IMG/VR virus record: IMGVR_UViG_3300044645_002121
Coordinates: 1-32,769 of that record
Source: a virus
DNA: 32,769 nucleotides
Direction: 5' to 3' (one strand)
In this document: positions 29,266 to 32,769 of the stretch, piece after piece
How the letters are laid out: every line of letters begins with the position of its first letter
How positions within the stretch are numbered: position 1 is the first letter of the stretch
Translations under genes and position numbers: made by a program
The notes under the pieces: model-generated
The model's database searches: none
Told to the model about the DNA's origin: nothing
Seen by the model: the letters and a program-made list of their open reading frames with translations, nothing else

Positions 29266-29467
29266 GATATCTTTTTCTCAACATTGGTTTCATTTATAAG
29301 CAGCAAAAAAAGTCGCGCGCGCATTTTATGTGAATTACACCATTACACTTGTAGAACACACTGTAATCATCTCTAACCTATTGATTCTATTCATCTATTA
29401 CATCATTACATCACTTCTTCATTTTTATACTGCTTATGAACGAAACCAATGTTGAAAAAAAGGTATC
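29266..29467. repeat. 38-bp imperfect inverted repeat around an AT-rich core
   Basis: The left arm is 29266-29303 and the right arm 29430-29467. They are complementary at 34 of 38 positions, with the shared block CAACATTGGTTTC and the ends ATAAGCAG. The 126-bp core is AT-rich. It holds two tandem pairs of ATTACAY with an 8-bp period (29334 and 29342; 29397 and 29405) and an inverted TGTAAT at 29362 between them. No target-site duplication is obvious, so a transposon remnant is not favoured. A replication origin or operator complex is possible. Confidence 0.85.
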
Positions 29468-29492
29468 CTGGCGCTCAAAAAGCGTAAGCCCC

Positions 29493-29554
29493 TTGCCCCG
29501 CCCCTTTTCCCCCCGTAGAATGCGCAAAGCCCAGGTGCTGCAAACACCTGGGCT
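29493..29554 (+). promoter_or_regulatory. Promoter and leader hairpin for the HNH-like gene
   Basis: TTGCCC (29493-29498), 17-base spacer and TAGAAT (29516-29521) form a sigma-70-like promoter. A perfect 10-bp hairpin AGCCCAGGTG/CACCTGGGCT with a 7-base loop (29528-29554) follows within the leader. The ribosome site is GGAGGAGAACG, not the AGAAAG type. Confidence 0.68.
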
Positions 29555-29590
29555 CCACTTCCCACTGCATCGTTGGAGGAGAACGACACC

Positions 29591-29902
29591 ATGAGCAAGC
29601 CTGATCCTAACACGCTCGCCTACATGCGCGAGATGCTTGAGTACCATGACGTTGGCAATGGCGCCTTGATTTGGCGCCATGGGCGACTGCGCGGTGAGGT
29701 CGCGGGCACTGAGACCAAGAAGGACAAGCCTGAATTGCGCATTCGCTTTGACGGTGCTTCGTACCTGGCGGCCAAGGTCGCGTGGTTCTTGTGCATGGGT
29801 TATTGGACCGAGAACCGCCTGAAGTTCCTCAACGGCGACCGCACTGACATCCGGATGGAGAATCTGGAGGAGACGGACCGCAAGGACGGCCCGGGCCGCT
29901 GA
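29591..29902 (+). CDS. Degenerate HNH-like protein
   Basis: ATG 29591 follows GGAGGAGAACGACACC and gives 103 residues (MSKPDPNTLAYMREMLEYHDVGNGALIWRHGRL). The C-terminal half, YLAAKVAWFLCMGYWTENRLKFLNGDRTDIRMENLEE, follows the layout of phage HNH homing-type endonucleases, usually YxxHRLAWxxxxGxxP...DHxNGDxxDNRxxNL. Here the usual catalytic His in DHxNGD is replaced by Phe (KFLNGD) and the HRLAW His is also missing (AKVAW). It has probably lost nuclease activity and may act as a DNA-binding protein. It is one of only two plus-strand genes. Confidence 0.78.
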   Translation: MSKPDPNTLAYMREMLEYHDVGNGALIWRHGRLRGEVAGTETKKDKPELRIRFDGASYLAAKVAWFLCMGYWTENRLKFLNGDRTDIRMENLEETDRKDGPGR

Positions 29903-29993
29903 TCTCGACTGCAGCCCCGGTCCGTGGTCCGTGATCCTGTATAAATCCGCAGTTCACCTAGGGTAAACCCCTATAAAAATAACACTTGACAAG
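29903..29993. other. Short spacer upstream of the 30078 promoter
   Basis: No gene is seen. It holds the tandem heptamer TCCGTGGTCCGTG at 29921-29933, one of several related copies to the right, and AT-rich sequence leading into the promoter. No clear terminator follows the HNH-like gene, so its transcript may run into the 30078 gene. Confidence 0.55.
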
Positions 29994-30074
29994 TTGATAA
30001 GTCACATGTTATGTGCTATAATGAGTTGTCAGCTAGAAAAGTTGACGTCCGTTCTTTAACATAGAAAGTGAGAA
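29994..30074 (+). promoter_or_regulatory. Promoter-hairpin-leader cassette for the gene at 30078
   Basis: TTGATA (29994-29999), 17-base spacer and extended -10 TGCTATAAT (TATAAT 30017-30022) are near consensus; an overlapping TTGACA is at 29986. A 7-bp hairpin GTCAGCT/AGTTGAC with loop AGAAA follows (30028-30046), then AGAAAGTGAGAA (30063-30074) three bases before ATG. Inverted repeats ACTTG-A-CAAGT (29984-29994) and CACAT-GTT-ATGTG (30003-30015) overlap the promoter and could bind a repressor. Confidence 0.88.
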
Positions 30075-30077
30075 AGT

Positions 30078-30326
30078 ATGAACACGAACAATCGCGTGTG
30101 GATTGAGCTCGAACTCCCGCCGGCTGGTGCCCCTCAAACGGGCCATGACCGGGCTGCAGCAGCCTCGAAGATGCTGACCAAGCTTGGGGTCGACATGGGG
30201 GGTTACGATCCGGTCTGGTTTGATGAGAAAAAGTGGCGGTACGCCTTCACTGAATCCTCGGCGGGCTGTTTCACCTGGGCCACGGACCATGGACACTGGT
30301 TCAATCTAGACTACCTGGCCGAATAA
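30078..30326 (+). CDS. Small unknown protein under a strong promoter
   Basis: The 82-residue protein MNTNNRVWIELELPPAGAPQTGHDRAAAASKMLTKLGVDMGGYDPVWFDEKKWRYAFTESS ends ATDHGHWFNLDYLAE. It may fold as a small alpha/beta unit with many aromatic residues in its second half. It is acidic and soluble. The strongest-looking promoter in the window, the shared leader AGAAAGTGAGAA and a strong terminator after it make it a one-gene transcription unit expressed early or constantly. It is a candidate small host-takeover or regulatory protein, but no family is recognised. Confidence 0.75.
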   Translation: MNTNNRVWIELELPPAGAPQTGHDRAAAASKMLTKLGVDMGGYDPVWFDEKKWRYAFTESSAGCFTWATDHGHWFNLDYLAE

Positions 30327-30335
30327 GGCCCTGAA

Positions 30336-30364
30336 CCCCGCCAGCTCCCCTGGCGGGGTTTTTT
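30336..30364 (+). terminator. Convergent intrinsic terminator
   Basis: CCCCGCCAG/CTGGCGGGG (9 bp, 5-base loop) followed by TTTTTT ends the plus-strand gene at 30326. The same hairpin follows the TAA of the minus-strand gene at 30363 with A-rich sequence before it, so it may also stop the right-hand minus operon. Confidence 0.92.
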
Positions 30365-30596
30365 ATTGCAGCTCCCCCGGCTCGCACCAGTCCCCTGTCA
30401 TCAGGCGAGCGGCCACTGACATAGGGAGGGTGTCTGCCACTTCGATGGAGGTGATGGCTTTGTCGCCGATGTCGGGCCCGATGAAGGCGTACTTGGTGTC
30501 GCCGGCGGTGATGATGAGCACTTGGACCGTGGGCCGTGGCACGAGGCCCTCGATGAGCCCTTCGAACGCCGGGGTCACTTGGGTACCTCTTGCCAT
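30363..30596 (-). CDS. Small unknown protein, end of right-hand operon
   Basis: The 77-residue protein MARGTQVTPAFEGLIEGLVPRPTVQVLIITAGDTKYAFIGPDIGDKAITSIEVADTLPMSVAARLM starts at ATG 30596 and overlaps the preceding gene by 22 bases. Its first 50 residues look like two beta strands (VQVLIITAG, KYAFIGP) with flanking helices. The site AGGACAGGG lies upstream. It is last in the operon, directly before the convergent terminator. No family is recognised. Confidence 0.65.
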   Translation of the reverse strand: MARGTQVTPAFEGLIEGLVPRPTVQVLIITAGDTKYAFIGPDIGDKAITSIEVADTLPMSVAARLMTGDWCEPGELQ

Positions 30597-30823
30597 CCTG
30601 GCCCTGTCCTGCCTTCTTTGATGCCCAGGTCCAGGGCGAGGCGCTCGACCTCATCTTCGAGCTGCCTTCTCTGGACCCTGAGGTGGTGCACTTGGTTGGC
30701 CAGGTACTCCATGGAGTCCGTCTGCACTTCGATGCGCCGGCGCAGGGCGGCGATGTACTCCCGGGTCTCCAGGCAGTCGATGGGGCGTGGGGGTTCTTCG
30801 GTGGAAAATTCAGCGGGTCTCAT
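30575..30823 (-). CDS. Coiled-coil small protein
   Basis: The 82-residue protein MRPAEFSTEEPPRPIDCLETREYIAALRRRIEVQTDSMEYLANQVHHLRVQRRQLEDEVERLALDLGI has a clear coiled coil at about residues 25-68 with leucines at heptad-like spacing. GGAGAAGCCACA precedes ATG 30823, which overlaps the stop of the 59-residue gene by ATGA. It may dimerise with itself or with that neighbouring helical protein. Function unknown. Confidence 0.68.
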   Translation of the reverse strand: MRPAEFSTEEPPRPIDCLETREYIAALRRRIEVQTDSMEYLANQVHHLRVQRRQLEDEVERLALDLGIKEGRTGPGWQEVPK

Positions 30824-30999
30824 TGTGGCTTCTCCAGTAGTTGGCAGGCTTGCAGGGCCTGGCGGTTCAGGTGGTTCATGTACTCCATGGCTTCAACGAT
30901 TCGCTTAAGCTCTTCAAGGGTGTAGACGCCCTTATCGAGGTGGGCTCGGGCCGTGGGCCATGTCTCGATGTGTGCGAGGGGTGGTTCGTCTTTGTCCAT
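30820..30999 (-). CDS. Small 59-residue helical protein
   Basis: A complete frame runs from ATG 30999 to TGA 30822-30820. It reads MDKDEPPLAHIETWPTARAH, then GVYTLEELKRIVEAMEYMN and ends QACQLLEKPQ. Its stop overlaps the next gene start as ATGA, and its start is three bases after the stop of the LuxR-type gene, which argues strongly that it is real in spite of a weak ribosome site (AAGGCCTGATC). The segment TLEELKRIVEAMEYMNHLNR is an amphipathic helix. No family is recognised. Confidence 0.78.
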   Translation of the reverse strand: MDKDEPPLAHIETWPTARAHLDKGVYTLEELKRIVEAMEYMNHLNRQALQACQLLEKPQ

Positions 31000-31001
31000 G
31001 A

Positions 31002-31214
31002 TCAGGCCTTTGCCTTTCTCAGCTCTCTGTCCCTGGCCAGGGCCAGCATGAGGCGGTTGGGATATCCATTGGCGGCCATGGCGCGGCTGATGTAAATCTC
31101 CACGGTCCGTTTGGAGATGCCCAGTTTACGGGCCACGAGGTCGGTCTGCCCAAGCTCGCAGATGGCGTCCAGGACGGCTTGCTCACGTGGGGTCAGTTTC
31201 AGTGGTTTGGGCAC
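31002..31214 (-). CDS. Stand-alone LuxR-type helix-turn-helix protein
   Basis: From GTG 31214 the 70-residue protein reads MPKPLKLTPREQAVLDAICELGQTDLVARKLGISKRTVEIYISRAMAANGYPNRLMLALA. LTPREQAVL, then VARKLGISKRTVEIYISRAM, is the GerE/LuxR DNA-binding helix-turn-helix (residues about 7-60) without any sensor or receiver domain. It probably binds DNA as a dimer and regulates phage or host genes. The ribosome site before the GTG is weak (GAAAG). It sits in the middle of a tightly coupled operon, so it may be autoregulated. Target sites are not known. Confidence 0.85.
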   Translation of the reverse strand: MPKPLKLTPREQAVLDAICELGQTDLVARKLGISKRTVEIYISRAMAANGYPNRLMLALARDRELRKAKA

Positions 31215-31230
31215 GGGGGTCTTTCATTTT

Positions 31231-31419
31231 TCAGAGTTTGATGCCGCGCAGTTGGCGGCAGCGCTCGCGTTCGGCTTGGGTGATGTCGGGGCTGATCTCG
31301 GCGACGGGGCACAGGTGGTCTCTGGGCGGCCGTGGTCCGTGGCCCGCGAGCCAGACAATGCTGGCCAGGATGCCGAGCATGGTAGCTGCTGCCGCTGCTA
31401 CCAGCAAGATGGCTTTCAT
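31231..31419 (-). CDS. Small single-span membrane protein
   Basis: The 62-residue protein MKAILLVAAAAATMLGILASIVWLAGHGPRPPRDHLCPVAEISPDITQAERERCRQLRGIKL has one membrane segment (about residues 4-26) and a short polar C-terminal part with two cysteines that could form a disulfide outside the membrane. GGGGACAAGC precedes ATG 31419, which overlaps the preceding stop by ATGA. It is too unlike known holins or Rz1 lipoproteins to be called one (no lipobox). Function unknown; a superinfection or membrane-stress role is speculative. Confidence 0.68.
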   Translation of the reverse strand: MKAILLVAAAAATMLGILASIVWLAGHGPRPPRDHLCPVAEISPDITQAERERCRQLRGIKL

Positions 31420-31661
31420 GCTTGTCCCCTTGCTCGGAGGGCAGCGGCTATGTAGGTCGCGGTCCCGTTGGTGTCGTCTATCTCACGGGCCACAAGGTTT
31501 GCCACCTTTGCACAAGCCTCGCGCTCATCAGCACGAACAAGTTCGGCAAAGCGTTTGTCTCTTAGCGCAGACCACTCATTATCGTTTGGCTCCACATCTT
31601 CTGTGTGAGTGTCGGCGTATTCCGCTGCCTGACGCAGCATCTTTGCTATGTCTTCTTTCAT
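31416..31661 (-). CDS. Small conserved phage protein (ADEREACAKV type)
   Basis: The 81-residue protein MKEDIAKMLRQAAEYADTHTEDVEPNDNEWSALRDKRFAELVRADEREACAKVANLVAREIDD ends YIAAALRARGQA. RxxEREACAxVA...AIRARG is a pattern of many small phage-encoded proteins of unknown function. It is wholly helical. GGGGGCAGTC precedes ATG 31661, which overlaps the upstream stop by ATGA, so it belongs to the coupled right-hand operon. Confidence 0.72.
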   Translation of the reverse strand: MKEDIAKMLRQAAEYADTHTEDVEPNDNEWSALRDKRFAELVRADEREACAKVANLVAREIDDTNGTATYIAAALRARGQA

Positions 31662-31873
31662 GACTGCCCCCTTGCATTCAGCATAGAGTCAGCCATCTCG
31701 TAGGCGCACACGCTGATACTCCTACCAATCATGTCCTCGGGCCATTTGTTTGGCGGGGTTTGAATCAACGCCTGCATCGCCTTGCCCGCAAAGTAATCGC
31801 GCAAGGTCGCACCGTCATTTCGCAAATTGTGCGCTGGCGTTGGAAACGCTGGCCCACCTGTGTCCTTAGACAT
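31658..31873 (-). CDS. Small conserved phage protein (GGPAFP...RDYFAGKAM type)
   Basis: The 71-residue protein MSKDTGGPAFPTPAHNLRNDGATLRDYFAGKAMQALIQTPPNKW ends with an AYEMADSMLNARG helix. GGxAFP, GxTLRDYFAxxAMQ and AYxxADxML-x-AR are hallmarks of a small protein family common in phages and prophages, whose function is unknown. AAGGAGAAGAATC precedes ATG 31873. It overlaps both neighbours by a few bases. Confidence 0.82.
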   Translation of the reverse strand: MSKDTGGPAFPTPAHNLRNDGATLRDYFAGKAMQALIQTPPNKWPEDMIGRSISVCAYEMADSMLNARGQS

Positions 31874-32066
31874 GATTCTTCTCCTTGAGTTTGGTTTCTA
31901 TGGCAGCAATCAACTCATCGGCCAAACCTCGTTGGGCAGTTGCCTGAATGCACTGGGCTTTGTCCTCATCCGTCAGCCCAATCCACTCCCGCTTGGTTGG
32001 CAGGTCATACTCGCGGGGGGCATAGACCAACTTGTCAGGGTCTGTGGGGTGTTGTTTAAGCGGCAT
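31866..32066 (-). CDS. Small protein with a WIGLTDE motif
   Basis: ATG 32066 (MPLKQHPTDPDKLVYAPREYDLPTKREWIGLTDEDKAQC; 66 residues) is chosen because GGGAGAACAACA precedes it. The motif KREWIGLTDEDKAQ recurs as RPWVGLTDEQINQ in the next gene upstream, suggesting a shared small helical module. The C-terminal half is a helix (LADELIAAIETKLKEKN). It overlaps both neighbours. Function unknown. Confidence 0.7.
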   Translation of the reverse strand: MPLKQHPTDPDKLVYAPREYDLPTKREWIGLTDEDKAQCIQATAQRGLADELIAAIETKLKEKNHV

Positions 32067-32436
32067 TGTTGTTCTCCCTGAGCATCTTCTCGGCGTCATA
32101 GAGCAGATCGCGGTACTGGTAGTCGTACTGGTTGATCTGCTCGTCTGTGAGCCCGACCCAAGGGCGCCGCGGTGGGGCGGTGTAAAGCGCGATGTCCGTG
32201 GTCCGTGTTCCCAGCTTACCCTTGTGCTTTGCAGGAATCACTTCCGTGTCGCTGTCGAACTCAAGGTCCGTGGTCCATGCAGCGGGCTGCAGCGTCCACA
32301 CTGCGGTCAGCAGGTCGGCGGCGCAGTTGAGGCGGTAGATCAGGGCCGGGTGCAGGTGCTCGTCGAGTCCTGAAGCGTATCCTTTGAGCCACTCGGCGGT
32401 GGTCAGATAGAGCAGGTGGTTGTCGTCGTCGTTCAT
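32056..32436 (-). CDS. Unknown protein with a WVGLTDE motif
   Basis: ATG 32436 (MNDDDNHLLYLTTAEWLKGYASGLDEHLHPALIYRLNCAADLLTAVW; 126 residues) is chosen because AAGGACAC precedes it and the start overlaps the upstream stop by ATGA. The N-terminal half is helical; the C-terminal region carries PRRPWVGLTDEQINQYDYQYRDLLYDAEKMLRENN. Proteins ending in a WxGLTxEE-type segment are frequent in phage accessory operons. No enzymatic motif is visible. Confidence 0.7.
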   Translation of the reverse strand: MNDDDNHLLYLTTAEWLKGYASGLDEHLHPALIYRLNCAADLLTAVWTLQPAAWTTDLEFDSDTEVIPAKHKGKLGTRTTDIALYTAPPRRPWVGLTDEQINQYDYQYRDLLYDAEKMLRENNNAA

Positions 32437-32769
32437 GTGTCCTTCTCCATTGCCTTCTTCAGGGCGGCTTCCTCTGCTTTGCGCCTTGCCAGCCACTTCG
32501 CATGAGAGACTTTCAGGTAGCGGCGCCTGCTTGTGTCGAACCTGCTGCTTTTGGGCTCGATGTCGGGGGGCGGCTCCAGCAGGGCGGTGCGAATTTGCTC
32601 TGCGTCCGCGCCGATCAGTCGGGCGTAGTCCTCAAACGCAGAGGTCTTGCTGAACAGCCAGTCAATGGCGGCGAAGTTCTCGGCGCCGGTTGCCTGCCTG
32701 CTGGAGGCGTCCTCAATGGCCTGGGCAATGACCGCGGCCAACAGGCGCGCGCAGGCCACTGTCTGCGGG
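32433..32769 (-). CDS. Unknown helical protein, 5' end possibly outside window
   Basis: The frame is open to the right edge. A GTG at 32759 would give 108 residues (MACARLLAAVIAQAIEDASSRQATGAENFAAIDWLFSKTSAFEDYARLIGADAEQIRTALL), but it lacks a visible ribosome site and the gene may begin further right. The C-terminus is basic (RRRYLKVSHAKWLARRKAEEAALKKAMEK). FxxIDWLF...FxDYCxLxGxDxxxxRxxLL-like spacing suggests a small helical phage protein. No family is certain. Its stop overlaps the next gene by ATGA. Confidence 0.62.
   Translation of the reverse strand, partial: PQTVACARLLAAVIAQAIEDASSRQATGAENFAAIDWLFSKTSAFEDYARLIGADAEQIRTALLEPPPDIEPKSSRFDTSRRRYLKVSHAKWLARRKAEEAALKKAMEKDT

Larger units (their letters stand above)
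29211..29590. other. Divergent control region without genes
   Basis: This stretch separates a minus-strand operon from the plus-strand gene at 29591. It contains the large inverted repeat (29266-29467), the AT-rich iteron-like core, a CG-alternating run near 29314, and the promoter and hairpin for the plus-strand gene. No credible coding frame is seen in it. Confidence 0.75.

Noticed and set aside
29266-29467. Miniature transposon (MITE) reading of the inverted repeat
   Set aside because: No target-site duplication is visible and the core has ordered iteron-like repeats, which fits a control site better; it is not fully excluded.
31231-31419. Rz1-like lipoprotein call for the 62-residue membrane protein
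   Set aside because: There is no lipobox cysteine after the hydrophobic segment and no Rz-like gene overlapping it.
1-32769. tRNA genes, integrase, attachment sites and DNA polymerase
   Set aside because: I looked for them and found no convincing sequence; their absence here does not mean they are absent from the whole genome.

Overview
The window is a piece of a tailed double-stranded DNA bacteriophage genome (Caudoviricetes). No host chromosomal genes, tRNA genes, integrase, CRISPR array or insertion sequence were seen. The GC-rich sequence, canonical sigma-70-like promoters and Shine-Dalgarno sites fit a proteobacterial host. I cannot name the host. Both ends are cut: a tail-fibre-like gene runs off the left edge and a small gene runs off the right edge.

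Region 1 (1-22084, minus strand) is the virion module. Read in the transcription direction it runs: HNH-type zinc protein, terminase large subunit, a giant 1188-residue protein with an HExxH protease-like site and a PcfJ-like C-terminal domain, portal, small basic protein, GroES-like co-chaperonin, scaffold, two head proteins, major capsid protein, a strong UUCG-loop terminator, a probable decoration protein, several small Gly/Lys/Met-rich proteins, two connector/adaptor-like proteins, then repeat-rich fibre-like proteins. Most genes have AAGGAG-type ribosome binding sites or ATGA overlaps. No tape measure or sheath gene is visible, which suggests a short-tailed virion, but the left end is missing.

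Region 2 (22085-22698) is a very GC-rich, gene-poor stretch full of perfect palindromes, ending in a terminator.

Region 3 (22699-29210, minus strand) is an accessory or early module in several short operons. It holds a DUF932 protein, a Cys-rich phage protein, NinX (DUF2591), a PD-(D/E)XK nuclease, the terminase small subunit and small unknowns. Five operons share one leader design: a sigma-70 promoter, a short hairpin, then a purine-rich AGAAAGYGAGAA-type element just before the ATG. A sixth copy drives a plus-strand gene at 30078.

Region 4 (29211-30335) is a divergent control region. It has a 38-bp imperfect inverted repeat around an AT-rich core with ATTACAY iteron-like repeats, then the only two plus-strand genes, each with its own promoter.

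Region 5 (30336-32769, minus strand) is a tightly packed operon of small phage proteins joined by ATGA overlaps, including a stand-alone LuxR-type helix-turn-helix protein. No DNA polymerase, lysis or integration genes are present, so replication and lysis functions must lie outside the window.

The observations most worth follow-up are the repeated promoter-hairpin-leader cassette, the iteron-bearing inverted repeat, the short motif (F/M/Y)-x-x-G-G-x-(V/A) shared by four virion-module proteins, and the zincin/PcfJ-like giant protein. Family names come from recognition of motifs by eye; no database search was run.
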